Source: Pseudodesulfovibrio indicus (lineage in GTDB: Bacteria; Desulfobacterota; Desulfovibrionia; Desulfovibrionales; Desulfovibrionaceae). Taken from it: DNA of 64,000 nt. The position numbers and the translations under genes were made by a program. Within the stretch, counting starts at the first letter, position 1. The number at the start of each line of letters is the position of its first letter. The stretch is from assembly GCF_001563225.1 (NCBI RefSeq), contig NZ_CP014206.1:1488001-1552000 (forward strand), given 5' to 3'. Below are positions 7,657 to 15,972 of the stretch, in pieces. Under the pieces are notes generated by a model that searched no databases, was not told where the DNA came from, and worked only from the letters and a program-made list of their open reading frames with translations.

Positions 7657-8934
7657 CTACTTGAGCGATTCACGATAGATCAGTATTCCCGCCCGTTCCT
7701 TTTCCGCCTGCTCATAGATCGTCTTCTGGCTTCGGTTCGCCCTTGGCGCGAATGCCGTGGCCCCTGTCCAGTTCCGTCCGAACAATGAAAACGAGCTGAA
7801 GCCGCACACCTCTTTCGTCGAGGGCATACGAAACAACCGGATCATGCGGAGGGTGAAGTACATCCTGCCGGTAGCCTCGTGGTCCATGGGCCGCCACCAA
7901 ACCTCGTAGGGGTCGAGGATGGCGCGGGCGAGCAGCCGCATGTAGGGCCGCTTGTCCGTCCATGTCTTTTTCCATTCCCCGGTCGCCTTTTCGGTGAAAA
8001 GCCACTTGCTGACCGTCATGGGGAAGCCGTGCACGTTGACCACCTTGCTGCCGCCAAGGTCGCCGATGCCGAACTCCTGGAGGAAGGCCCGAACATATTC
8101 TTCGGTGGCGAGGCCCGTCTTGGGCAGCAGATCGCTGTCCTTCACGACATGGACGTGTTTGGGGTCGATGGCCGAAATGGGGAGCTTGCAGGGATCGTCC
8201 GCGAAGTCGCCGCGACGGCACAAGGTCGGAAAGTCCCTGTCCTTCATGCCGCTCATTTCGGAGGGAGCAAGACCGGCCAGCCAGTCTTCCCCGACGTTGG
8301 TTGCCCACCCCTTGTCCGGGATCGGCGTCACAAAGGATTCCATGCCCGTCTCCGGGTCCACCACGCGGATCATGTCGGGGATCTCGGTCTGCACCGTCAG
8401 GCCGCGAGCCTTGACCTGGCGTTCCGAGAGCGTGATCACCACGCACCGGCAGGCAAAGCCGTTGGGCGGGTACCACGTCTGCCAGAACGGGTGGTCATGC
8501 GGGTAGACCAGCCCGTCCACGGCAAGGTGCGTCTGCCGCGTGCGCCGGTCGCGGACGGCAACGAGCTGCCAGTAGGGCCGGGACTTGGCAACGCGCTTCA
8601 TCTGCTGGTGGCGGCCCGCCATGTAGGCGCTCTGTATGTTCGAGCGGAAAATGTTCTCGACGCGCCACGCCTTCTTTCCGGTCCACCCTTGCTGTTCGAT
8701 GATGGAACCTATGCGGCCCTTGAAGTCCCGTAGGGTCTCGCCGTCATCCAGGGCCTTGGTTATGGCAGCATAGACGCTGCCGACCTGATCCATTTTGGCG
8801 AGGCCGGACACGGCAAAGGCGCGGGTACGGGCAGCCGCATCCATGGCCTCGAACTCCTTTGCGGAGACCGGGGCCTTGCCCTTCCAAAACTGGATGGCCT
8901 CGGCGGGGGCCAGCGGCTCAACGGTGACAGGCAT
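7657..8934 (-). CDS. Minor head protein (Mu gpF/SPP1 gp7-type) with C-terminal PBECR-like nuclease domain
   Basis: This 425-residue protein starts at the ATG at 8934. Residues ~20-200 are the SPP1 gp7/Mu F head morphogenesis domain, with AKEFEAMDAAARTRAFAVSG, RVENIFRSNIQSAYMAGR and the signature WYPPNGFACRCVV. The C-terminal ~100 residues (RPYMRLLARAILDPYEVWWRP, GRMYFTLRMIRLF, GRNWTGATAFAPR) look like the PBECR2 branch of the barnase/EndoU/colicin/RelE-like nuclease group often fused to phage head proteins. Such a tail may be injected with the DNA. It overlaps the TraR gene by 17 bases. The head role is strong; nuclease activity is family inference. Confidence 0.82.
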   Translation of the reverse strand: MPVTVEPLAPAEAIQFWKGKAPVSAKEFEAMDAAARTRAFAVSGLAKMDQVGSVYAAITKALDDGETLRDFKGRIGSIIEQQGWTGKKAWRVENIFRSNIQSAYMAGRHQQMKRVAKSRPYWQLVAVRDRRTRQTHLAVDGLVYPHDHPFWQTWYPPNGFACRCVVITLSERQVKARGLTVQTEIPDMIRVVDPETGMESFVTPIPDKGWATNVGEDWLAGLAPSEMSGMKDRDFPTLCRRGDFADDPCKLPISAIDPKHVHVVKDSDLLPKTGLATEEYVRAFLQEFGIGDLGGSKVVNVHGFPMTVSKWLFTEKATGEWKKTWTDKRPYMRLLARAILDPYEVWWRPMDHEATGRMYFTLRMIRLFRMPSTKEVCGFSSFSLFGRNWTGATAFAPRANRSQKTIYEQAEKERAGILIYRESLK

Positions 8935-9127
8935 CGGCTTCCTCCTGGCATTCCAGACACAGGCGCACGCCGGGGACCGCCTGACGACGGGCTTCCGGGA
9001 TCGGATCACCGCACTCTTCGCAGTAGTACAGCGAATTGCGTCCTGTGGTGGCGCTGTGCAGGCTTTCCAGCGCTATCCTGCGGTGCAGCGCCTCCATGTC
9101 CTGGGCCATGTCGCATTCATCAGCCAT
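8918..9127 (-). CDS. TraR/DksA-type zinc finger protein
   Basis: A 69-residue protein (MADECDMAQDMEALHRRIAL) with a C-terminal C4 zinc finger: CEECGDPIPEARR, then GVRLCLECQEEAD. TraR-like proteins bind the RNA polymerase secondary channel and mimic DksA with ppGpp. Many Mu-like and P2-like phages carry one. It overlaps the portal gene end by eight bases and the minor head gene start by 17, so it is embedded in the head operon. Confidence 0.85.
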   Translation of the reverse strand: MADECDMAQDMEALHRRIALESLHSATTGRNSLYYCEECGDPIPEARRQAVPGVRLCLECQEEADACHR

Positions 9128-10637
9128 CGGCTTCCTCCTGGGCGGCCATGGTCCCGAAGGCCTGGACGTTGAGCATGATCCTGCCGACCAGATCGGCCAG
9201 CTCGCTCTCCTCCGCGTCCTGGCCGAGCAGTTCGGCCAGCATGACCTGCATGTCTTCGAACGATTCCGCGCTTTGCACGATTTTCTCAATTTGGCTGACA
9301 ATCTCAGCATTGGCCTTGACCGCCTGGGGCATGATGTCGGCCACGGCCCTGTCCACCACGTCCTGGGCGTCCTGGGCATTGGCGAATTCGATGCAGGCGG
9401 AATGGTCAGCCGGAAGCGATTCGGTCTCGCCCTCGAGGTCGAATTCATCCTCGGCCAGATCGTACCGGCGGGAAAAATGGCTTTTCTTGAAGCGTACGCC
9501 GATGCCGTGAAGCTTCGTGTCCAGGCTCGCCTGGGCGTCGTAGTCCTCCGGCTCGTTGTAGCCGAACACCGGAGCGATCACCCCGGCGGGAGCGTTGATG
9601 TTGCGGTAGACGAGCGCGATCTCGTTCATGGCGCTTGTCACAAGGAACTGATCGGCCTCGGCCATATCGTTGCCCACGCTATAGTGGGTCTCGCTGGCCG
9701 CGCGGCTGCCGGAGCCGTCCATTTCTGCGGTCAGGGTCTGGCCCATGAGCACCTTGGATATGGCCTTGTCCCACCGCCTGAGGTAGCCCTCGTGCAGGTC
9801 CCCGGCCTTGCCCGAAGCGCTGGCGAGGTCTACCTCGGCACCGCCCGGCAGTACGGCCACCGCATCCTGGACCATGGCCGCAAGATCGCTGGCCATGCTC
9901 ATCCGGTCCGCCCTGGTCGCATTGCGCGGGGCCTTGGCCAGCACCCATGGCATGCCGAACTTCTCGCAGAACCGGGTCAGGAATTCGATGCCGCCGCGCT
10001 TGAAGGCCACGGGCCACAGGCAACGGGAGAGGAGGCGAAGGCCATAAGGGTTCTCGAAGGTCGGGAAGTGGCGCACTAGGACGAACTTGCCGGTCGGCAG
10101 GGGAATGTCGTCGGCAAGCGTGTTGCCGCAGAACACCGGCTTGTTCCGATCGTCGAAGGCGAACCATGTGCGCGGCTTGGCGACGATGTCGGCCAGCCGG
10201 AGCTTGCCGCCGCGCGGCTCCCATATGAGTTCCAGTACGGTCAGACCGAAAAACGGCGCATCCAGCATGGAGCTGAAGACGTCGCGCAGGGGGATCGCCT
10301 CCAGGTCCGCCACCAGATCATCGCAGAGCTGGGCGGCCTGGGCGGAGACATCCTTGCCCTTGGCCTGACCCGGCGAAAAGTCGTAATCCTGCTTATTCAG
10401 AACGCGCAGCTTGCGGTTCTGCATTGCCATGCACACCTGATCGTCGGCGGTCAGGTCTTCCAGAACCGACGAGTATTCCCCGCGTTGCCGCAAGACCGGA
10501 TCAGGGTCGGGGAGAATGCCGAGGAAGCTGCCGAAGTCGGCTCCGGCGGCAACGCGCGTGGCGAACTCCGTTGTCAGGTCGACGGCGGGGGCCTCGAAAT
10601 TGATGGGATCGCCTTTGTGGTCGTATATCGTGGGCAT
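9120..10637 (-). CDS. Portal protein, DUF935 family (Mu gp29-like)
   Basis: The 505-residue protein (MPTIYDHKGDPINFEAP) is the portal through which DNA is packaged. It has the DUF935 features: ILPDPDPVLRQRGEYSSVLEDL, VCMAMQNRKLRVL, FFGLTVLELIWEP, KFGMPWVLAK and a late RNINAPAGVIAPVFGYNEPED. The start at 10637 shares its base with the terminase stop, the usual tight coupling. The length is standard for Mu gp29-type portals. Confidence 0.9.
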   Translation of the reverse strand: MPTIYDHKGDPINFEAPAVDLTTEFATRVAAGADFGSFLGILPDPDPVLRQRGEYSSVLEDLTADDQVCMAMQNRKLRVLNKQDYDFSPGQAKGKDVSAQAAQLCDDLVADLEAIPLRDVFSSMLDAPFFGLTVLELIWEPRGGKLRLADIVAKPRTWFAFDDRNKPVFCGNTLADDIPLPTGKFVLVRHFPTFENPYGLRLLSRCLWPVAFKRGGIEFLTRFCEKFGMPWVLAKAPRNATRADRMSMASDLAAMVQDAVAVLPGGAEVDLASASGKAGDLHEGYLRRWDKAISKVLMGQTLTAEMDGSGSRAASETHYSVGNDMAEADQFLVTSAMNEIALVYRNINAPAGVIAPVFGYNEPEDYDAQASLDTKLHGIGVRFKKSHFSRRYDLAEDEFDLEGETESLPADHSACIEFANAQDAQDVVDRAVADIMPQAVKANAEIVSQIEKIVQSAESFEDMQVMLAELLGQDAEESELADLVGRIMLNVQAFGTMAAQEEADG

Positions 10638-12124
10638 CAGAAACCTCTCATGATTCGGGACGCTCTGCTGGAACCACCCGTGCAAAAGTCCCATTCGGTG
10701 TATGCGGAGTCGAATTTGCGGGCAGCGAAGTAGGACAAGGCAAAGGCGATGGCGGAGTCGCCGTGGCGTTTGCCGGAATCCTTGCGGTCCACGGTCCGGG
10801 CGTCACGGGGGACCTTGGGAACGCCCTTGACGACCTTGACCGCCCGCAGATCGTCGAGAACGTTCTCGTCTCTGGGAATGATGGCCGTGCGATCCTCCAG
10901 GGCCGCTTTGGCCGGAGGCCAGTTCTCAAGATTCCAGTTCTCGGAAAAATGAACCTGTTCGATGATCTCCGGCCCGAATTCCTGTCGTGCGCGTTCGGCC
11001 AGGAATGCGCCGTTGCCGCCCTTGTCCAAGGCTGCGCCGGAGAACATGGGCAGGCCGTGGCATACGTAGAAAAGTGCTTGCTCCTGTTGGGTGAACGGAC
11101 AATCGCGCAATTCGAGCAGAAACGGGGTGCGGTAGGTCAATCCCGGCGCGTCCATGAGCGGCCAGATGTCGGTCAGGTCGACGTCTCGGCCAAAGTCCTC
11201 GCCCACCCAGCTCTGGCGCTGGGGCAAGGTGGCAAGCAGCGGGCCGAGGTTGCCCTTGAGCCAGTCCCTCATTTCCCGATGCCGTTGGTCATCGCTCCAA
11301 TCCACGAAGTCTCCGGCGGGAGGCTCCCAGCGTAGGACGGGAATGGTCGGGTCCATGCACCCCTCAATGACGGTGCGCACGAGGTAGGAGCCGCCGGTAC
11401 GGGAGGGGATGCAGAAGAGTTCCTCATCCGCCCCATCTCCATAAAATTTGATGATGTCTTCGCGCCAAGCGGCCTCGGCTTCGGCGCTCCATACTTTGCC
11501 GGTGCGTTCGCAGATGCGCTTGTAAAGCCCCTCGGAAATGGCGCGGTCAAAATCACACCGCAGGACGGTGTAGGGCTTGCGCCCGGCGCGGCAATCCTGC
11601 ACGAGCTGGTTGAACGCATTGTCTTCACCATCGTGGGTGGAGATGATGAGCACCTTGCCGCCCCAGATGGTCAGGGCCAGTGCGGCCTTGAGCAATTCGT
11701 CCAGATCGTCGTGGAACGCGGCCTCGTCCAGGATGACAAGCCCCTGCATGCCCCGGAGGGAGCGGGGACGGGACGGGAGCGCCGTCACGCGGCCATGACG
11801 GAAGTCGACGCGGAATGCCTTGATCTGGTTGTCGGGATCGCCAGCATCCTGCCAAAGAGTTTCGCCGATGGCGGAGGCACCGAGTTCCAATGTCTTCCCG
11901 GCCTCACCCACGTACTCAATGAACTCGCGGGCCATATCCAGGTTGTAGCCCATGTAATAGACGTTCATGCCGCCTTCGGACTTGGCCTTGGCCGCATACT
12001 CGGCTGCCACCCAGCTCGCTCCCCACGAATAGCCGGTGCGACGGGATTTCTCGACAACGACGACCGGCGAAAGCTTCAGGGCTTGGCGCAGCTCGTGCTG
12101 ATACTGGAGCAGACGGATACCCAC
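10637..12124 (-). CDS. Terminase large subunit (Mu gp28-like)
   Basis: The 495-residue packaging motor carries an ATPase half with a Walker A-like KSRRTGYSWG (residues ~26-35) and Walker B LVILDEAAF (~130), and a C-terminal nuclease half ending KRHGDSAIAFALSYFAARKF with acidic residues in between (VGEDFGRDVDL). The order small subunit, large subunit, portal, minor head protein matches Mu gp27-gp30. Mu-type motors package by a headful mechanism starting from the integrated end. Confidence 0.9.
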   Translation of the reverse strand: MGIRLLQYQHELRQALKLSPVVVVEKSRRTGYSWGASWVAAEYAAKAKSEGGMNVYYMGYNLDMAREFIEYVGEAGKTLELGASAIGETLWQDAGDPDNQIKAFRVDFRHGRVTALPSRPRSLRGMQGLVILDEAAFHDDLDELLKAALALTIWGGKVLIISTHDGEDNAFNQLVQDCRAGRKPYTVLRCDFDRAISEGLYKRICERTGKVWSAEAEAAWREDIIKFYGDGADEELFCIPSRTGGSYLVRTVIEGCMDPTIPVLRWEPPAGDFVDWSDDQRHREMRDWLKGNLGPLLATLPQRQSWVGEDFGRDVDLTDIWPLMDAPGLTYRTPFLLELRDCPFTQQEQALFYVCHGLPMFSGAALDKGGNGAFLAERARQEFGPEIIEQVHFSENWNLENWPPAKAALEDRTAIIPRDENVLDDLRAVKVVKGVPKVPRDARTVDRKDSGKRHGDSAIAFALSYFAARKFDSAYTEWDFCTGGSSRASRIMRGF

Positions 12125-12127
12125 GGG

Positions 12128-12718
12128 CTACCTCAATGCATCCAGCATGGCTTCGATATTCGTGCCGCGCACGCCTCGGCCATCGTCTTTTTCCTTGGTC
12201 TCGACGGCCTTCATCTCGGCCACCAGCTCCATCGCCTTGCGCACGTCCTGCACGGCCTTGAAGTCCAGGTCCTGCGGGCTTTGCAGCATGCTGTTGAGCT
12301 TGAGTTCCACAGCCTCTTCAAGGGCGGCCACGGCGTCTTCCTTCGTGCGGATCGGGCGCAGCTCGTTTCTGGTGGCGGCGCTCATGAGCTTCTGGGCGCG
12401 GGCAGCCTCGGCCTGTTTCATGGCGAGGCTCTCCAGGGCCGAAACGGCGAAACCGGTTTGAGCGTCCTGGCTTACGATCAGTTTCTTCAGCATGACGGAC
12501 CGGGCCATGATCGTGTCGGCCTGGAGGTCGGCTTCGGCCTGGGCGAGCTTCTCCCGCTTGTCGCGCCAGCCGTAGGTCGCAGACCAGCGCTTGAGCGTGG
12601 ACACGGCCACGTCGGTTTCCTCGGCCACCTGATCAAAAGTGAGCCGCGCAACGCAGTACAGCTCTTGCGCGTGCCACACGGTTTCGGGCGGGTATTCGCG
12701 TCCGGCGTCGAGGGCCAT
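12128..12718 (-). CDS. Terminase small subunit-like protein, DUF1804 family
   Basis: This 196-residue protein has an N-terminal helix-turn-helix (ETVWHAQELYCVARLTFDQVAEETDVAVSTLKRWSATYGW) followed by long helices (RDKREKLAQAEADLQAD, TKEDAVAALEEAVELKLNSML). HTH plus coiled coil is typical of small terminase subunits that recognise the packaging site, and DUF1804 proteins occupy this place in Mu-like phages. The ATG at 12718 overlaps the stop of the upstream gene (ATGA). Confidence 0.8.
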   Translation of the reverse strand: MALDAGREYPPETVWHAQELYCVARLTFDQVAEETDVAVSTLKRWSATYGWRDKREKLAQAEADLQADTIMARSVMLKKLIVSQDAQTGFAVSALESLAMKQAEAARAQKLMSAATRNELRPIRTKEDAVAALEEAVELKLNSMLQSPQDLDFKAVQDVRKAMELVAEMKAVETKEKDDGRGVRGTNIEAMLDALR

Positions 12719-13017
12719 CACGCGCCTCCGGGAGAGGGCCGCTTTACGCCGGGGACCGTGGCATATCCTTTGGCGACCTCTTCGCCGCGTTCGGTCAGGT
12801 GCGCGATGTAGCAGCCCCCGTTGCATTGCGTGGAGACAAGGCCCTGCTCGGCCAGCCACGCAAGCTGGGTGCGGACGTTGTCGCGCGAGGGGCGGAAGCC
12901 GAACTGGGGAACCAGGTCGCGGATCATGCTGTCGTTCAGGGTGTAGTCGGGCTGCTCGGCAAGCAGGCGCAGGATGGTGATGCGCAGGTGCTCGGCCACC
13001 ACTTCTCCGTAGCTCAT
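12718..13017 (-). CDS. Winged-helix phage protein, VpaChn25_0724-like
   Basis: A 99-residue protein with an ArsR-like winged helix: EVVAEHLRITILRLLAEQPDYTLNDSMI, then SRDNVRTQLAWLAEQGLVSTQ and a wing HLTERGEEVAKGY. Proteins of this type sit between DUF2730 and the terminase genes in Mu-like phages. The exact role, DNA binding in late regulation or packaging, is not established. Confidence 0.78.
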   Translation of the reverse strand: MSYGEVVAEHLRITILRLLAEQPDYTLNDSMIRDLVPQFGFRPSRDNVRTQLAWLAEQGLVSTQCNGGCYIAHLTERGEEVAKGYATVPGVKRPSPGGA

Positions 13018-13335
13018 CTATTTTCCTCCATTGAGCAGATGTTCTTCGTGTCGGGAGACAACGCGTTCAAGGCGGTCCACGATGCGGCCCATGCCTTCGA
13101 TCTTCTCAACGGCCACGTGTAGGTCGCCGCCAAGGCCTCGGATGGTCAGGGCCAGTTCGTGGAGTGTTTTCTCGGTGGGGACGTTTTCGAGGCACGCCTC
13201 GGCCTTTGTCAGCCGAGACGCCAAGCCATTGACCTGCCTGCGCTGGTCGATCAGGAGTTTCACCAGGAAGGCGAGCATGGGCAGAACCACGACTTGGATA
13301 ATGCGGAGCAGGATGTCGAGGGTATGCAGGTCCAC
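13018..13335 (-). CDS. DUF2730 family phage protein
   Basis: A 105-residue protein with one N-terminal membrane helix (ILLRIIQVVVLPMLAFLVKLL) and a long coiled coil behind it (ASRLTKAEACLENVP, VAVEKIEGMGRIVDRLERVV). This layout, next to the holin in Mu-like phages, is that of DUF2730 and resembles spanin or holin-accessory proteins. It may assist lysis. It directly precedes the VpaChn25-like gene with its stop abutting. Confidence 0.8.
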   Translation of the reverse strand: MDLHTLDILLRIIQVVVLPMLAFLVKLLIDQRRQVNGLASRLTKAEACLENVPTEKTLHELALTIRGLGGDLHVAVEKIEGMGRIVDRLERVVSRHEEHLLNGGK

Positions 13336-13338
13336 TGG

Positions 13339-13959
13339 CTACCCCCGTACCATCTTGACGACTTTGTCCAGGGAGGACTCCGGCTGGAGGCCAATGGCCC
13401 CCAACTTCTCCTGGGTGCGCTTGCCGGTGTACGCCCGGTACATCATCAGGAACGTGCCGGAGACGGTGGGCAGCGCCCACTTCAGGACGTCGATGATGAA
13501 CGTGGCCTCTTCCTTGGTCACGGACGTGGTGAACGTCGAAACAAAGGCCACGGCCACACAGGCGAAAATGAGCAGGAACGACCCCTTGCCGTACCAGCGG
13601 AGGAGCTGGGGCCGCGTGCGGCGCACATACTCGTCGCTGGAGGCGACTTCGGTCTTGGCCAACTCCCGCCCGCCTTCCGTGTCGGCGAGGCCGATCTCGG
13701 CCATTCTTTGCTCGTGCTCCAGCTTCGCAAGCTCCAGCTCGAAGGCGTAATATTCGTTCTGGAACCGCCTGCTCAGGGCAGGGTCTTCCGCGATGCGCTG
13801 CATGGCGTCCAGCTCGCCGTCATGACCGGGGACAAGCTCCTTGGCGATGGCCCCAACCTTGTCGGCGACCTCACCGGCCTTGTCCCCGGCGGCCCACCGT
13901 ATGATGGACGGCACGATCGTGGCCGCCGCACCGATGATTGCGGGAATCATGCTTGCCAC
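13339..13959 (-). CDS. Holin of the 3TM type
   Basis: This 206-residue protein looks like the GTA/3TM holin family. It has an N-terminal hydrophobic stretch (MIPAIIGAAATIVPSII), a central charged helical region (ENEYYAFELELAKLEHEQ-like), and two membrane segments near residues 120-165 (GSFLLIFACVAVAFVSTF and IDVLKWALPTVSGTFLMMY). Holins open the inner membrane at lysis. It overlaps the DUF5675 gene by 13 bases, forming a lysis pair with it. Confidence 0.75.
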   Translation of the reverse strand: MASMIPAIIGAAATIVPSIIRWAAGDKAGEVADKVGAIAKELVPGHDGELDAMQRIAEDPALSRRFQNEYYAFELELAKLEHEQRMAEIGLADTEGGRELAKTEVASSDEYVRRTRPQLLRWYGKGSFLLIFACVAVAFVSTFTTSVTKEEATFIIDVLKWALPTVSGTFLMMYRAYTGKRTQEKLGAIGLQPESSLDKVVKMVRG

Positions 13960-14420
13960 CCCTTTCCGGCCTCGCCGGTCATGTCGATGATTTCGAGGTC
14001 GAACCGGACGCCCGGACGCGGATCGCCGTCGCTGACCGCATCCATGAGTTCGCCCAGGACGGCACGGGAGTTGGACACTGCCGGTTGTCCATCGAGTGTG
14101 GCGAAACGCAGGCCGGGAAGGACACAGGCCTGGGAATCGGATCGGCGGCCCTGCTCGACGTCCCCGGCCCAGTTGCCCGCATGCATGCGGACGTGCGTCC
14201 GGCCCGGCACGTCCAGGATTTCAGGGCAAAGCCCGAAGTGCGGGGACTCATTGATTTCGCATTCGTATTTTCCGGGGGGAATACAGGACACGTCCGTGCG
14301 GTTGTCCTTCCACGGCGGTTCAGCGCTGACGCGCTCCACGCCGCCGGGCAGAAACATACGCCCGAACGTGCCGTCGAGGCCTTGGCCGACCCGGACGATG
14401 GTGACGCTTTTCTTGTGCAT
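13947..14420 (-). CDS. DUF5675 family protein, candidate lysis enzyme
   Basis: A 157-residue protein (MHKKSVTIVRVGQGLDGTFG) with the DUF5675 pattern: CIPPGKYECEI, ILDVPGRTHVRMHAGNWAGD, then a Cys in SQACVLPG. The His/Gly/Asn block followed by a Cys recalls the active-site layout of L,D-transpeptidase folds, but this is only a resemblance. It sits immediately before the holin, where Mu has its lysozyme, and no other endolysin is visible in this part of the phage, so it is the best lysis-enzyme candidate. Confidence 0.7.
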   Translation of the reverse strand: MHKKSVTIVRVGQGLDGTFGRMFLPGGVERVSAEPPWKDNRTDVSCIPPGKYECEINESPHFGLCPEILDVPGRTHVRMHAGNWAGDVEQGRRSDSQACVLPGLRFATLDGQPAVSNSRAVLGELMDAVSDGDPRPGVRFDLEIIDMTGEAGKGWQA

Positions 14421-14553
14421 GATCTCTCCCTGTTTGGCGGGGCCTCCCGGCCCCGCCGTTGATGGGTGCTCTCGAACCGTAGGAGTGGTTCAAACAGGGA
14501 TAGAGTATCGGTATTGTGATCCTGCCGCAGGAAGCCGTGGAAGCTGTGGGAAC

Positions 14554-14582
14554 AAAAAAAGCACCCGGTAAGGGGTGCTTTT
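14554..14582 (-). terminator. Intrinsic terminator before the lysis genes
   Basis: Stem arms at 14558-14566 and 14573-14581 (AAAGCACCC and its complement) with a 6-base loop. On the minus strand it is followed by a run of seven T. It ends the middle transcript after the membrane protein gene that stops at 14606 and leaves the lysis/head operon to start from its own promoter. Confidence 0.85.
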
Positions 14583-14605
14583 GGAAAGGTGAGGTGGGGC
14601 TGTGG

Positions 14606-15208
14606 CTACTTGGCGAGTCCTTCCTCAACGAATTTTCGGAAGTCGCGGGTATATTGGTTCTCCCGCCCGGCGCTTCGCATGTATTCCATGCCGAGTTGCC
14701 GGAGATAGCCGGGTGCGGACGCTTGGGCGAGCGTATAACCATTTTCGGTCGTCATGATTTTGCCTAAGTCCTTCACGGAGTTCAGCCATGTATGCGTATA
14801 GGGCAAGTTGGCTCCAAACCCAAGCTTATGGAATTCGGGGTCTCCCTTGAACGCGGTCAGGCTGTCCAAGAGCATCCCCAACGCCTCTATGTTTTCCTCA
14901 TGTTGCATGGGATCAAATCCTGTTTTCGTGGTCGCGGCCTTGGCTGTTTCCGTTGTCGGCGCGCGCCCCGCTTGAGCCTGTTGGGCTTCAGTTTCCAACT
15001 GGGCCAGATAGCTGTCGGACTTGTCGGGCTCGCTCACCATGGGCAGGAGAAAGGCGCACAGGACGAAGACAGCGGCATAGAGGCCGAACGCCTTCAGCCT
15101 GGTCCGCTTTTCGGGCGGCAGAAAGAACAGGACCAGTCCGGGCTTGAAGAGGCCGAGAATGGCGGCGACAAGGGCAATGAGGACAACGAGGGACAGTAGA
15201 GCTTGCAT
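14606..15208 (-). CDS. Phage membrane protein of unknown function
   Basis: A 200-residue protein starting at the ATG at 15208, which is preceded by a strong AAGGAGG site. Two membrane helices occupy residues ~3-30 and ~40-60 (SLVVLIALVAAILGLFKPGL, FGLYAAVFVLCAFLLPMV). They are followed by a soluble domain of ~140 residues with helices and no motif I recognise. It is the last gene before the terminator at 14554-14582. It could be a middle-region membrane protein such as an exclusion factor, but no evidence points to a function. Confidence 0.65.
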   Translation of the reverse strand: MQALLSLVVLIALVAAILGLFKPGLVLFFLPPEKRTRLKAFGLYAAVFVLCAFLLPMVSEPDKSDSYLAQLETEAQQAQAGRAPTTETAKAATTKTGFDPMQHEENIEALGMLLDSLTAFKGDPEFHKLGFGANLPYTHTWLNSVKDLGKIMTTENGYTLAQASAPGYLRQLGMEYMRSAGRENQYTRDFRKFVEEGLAK

Positions 15209-15218
15209 TGGAGCCTCC

Positions 15219-15653
15219 TTATAAATCAATGCGATTCATTTCTTCCCTAACGCTTTCGGAGGTTACGCGAAAGGGTTTATCCAAATGACGTACCAATTTC
15301 CCCTCTGCCGTAATGGCGTACACCTGGCTCTGGCTGATGCACAAACAATATGCGGCCTCGTCTGCCCTCAGGAACGGCTTGGAAGCCAACATTTCAGCCG
15401 GGGAAATTGCAAATTTTCCGGGAACGCACTGGCCGCCTTCAGGAAGCATCACCTGGAACCCATCGGGGGTCCGTGGCGCACAGCGCTTGGTGCAGCCGAA
15501 GCAGTACAGCAACGGCCACCGGCACACCCAGTACGCCTTTTTCGGGTCGTTGCATTTGAGCCGTTCGTACACTTCCGCCAGGACTTCCCCGGTGTAGGGC
15601 CGAAAGCCCTGGCCGTAGAGTTCCGTGAATTCCTTGAAGAGCCGAGTGGTCAT
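15219..15653 (-). CDS. Cysteine-rich phage protein with possible DNA-binding C terminus
   Basis: A 144-residue protein starting MTTRLFKEFTELYGQGFRPY, with CGGAGG upstream. The middle has several cysteines (YWVCRWPLLYCFGCTKRCAP), which could bind zinc. The C-terminal ~50 residues (KPFLRADEAAYCLCISQSQVYAITAEGKLVRHLDKPFRVTS) look like an excisionase-type winged helix: hydrophobic helix, SQSQVY turn, then K/R-rich wing. It may be a regulator of the middle-to-late switch. Both ideas are inference from pattern. Confidence 0.6.
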   Translation of the reverse strand: MTTRLFKEFTELYGQGFRPYTGEVLAEVYERLKCNDPKKAYWVCRWPLLYCFGCTKRCAPRTPDGFQVMLPEGGQCVPGKFAISPAEMLASKPFLRADEAAYCLCISQSQVYAITAEGKLVRHLDKPFRVTSESVREEMNRIDL

Positions 15654-15669
15654 AAAACCTCCGTGACAA

Positions 15670-15972
15670 TCAACTTGAGAACAAATCGGCAACGGCCTTG
15701 GCCTGTGCGGAGAACAATTCGTCGCACCGGTTGCATTTTCCGGTGACACTGCACCGGCCACAGGCCGTGAACTTGATCGTTTCCATGATTCGCTTCTCGT
15801 TGTTCTTCCCATTCAGCGCGTCTCGTATGCGCTGGACTTGCAATTCCGTGTTGCCGCCGTATTTCCCTGCCAACACCATGTAGACGGTGGACCGGTTGAG
15901 GAACGGGTGCTGGCGGCAGAACCGATGCACCGACCCGAACCGAGCCAGGATGTCAGCTCGCAGGTTGTGCAT
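15670..15972 (-). CDS. Small HTH-like phage protein with zinc motif
   Basis: A 100-residue protein (MHNLRADILARFGSVHRFCR) whose N terminus resembles a helix-turn-helix (LRADILARFGSVHRFCRQHP then LNRSTVYMVLAGKYGG). The C terminus carries four cysteines (ACGRCSVTGKCNRCDELF), probably a small zinc-binding knuckle. Its start overlaps the end of gemA by 20 bases. The order gemA, small HTH protein recurs in Mu-like prophages. It is likely a DNA-binding regulator, not proven. Confidence 0.65.
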   Translation of the reverse strand: MHNLRADILARFGSVHRFCRQHPFLNRSTVYMVLAGKYGGNTELQVQRIRDALNGKNNEKRIMETIKFTACGRCSVTGKCNRCDELFSAQAKAVADLFSS

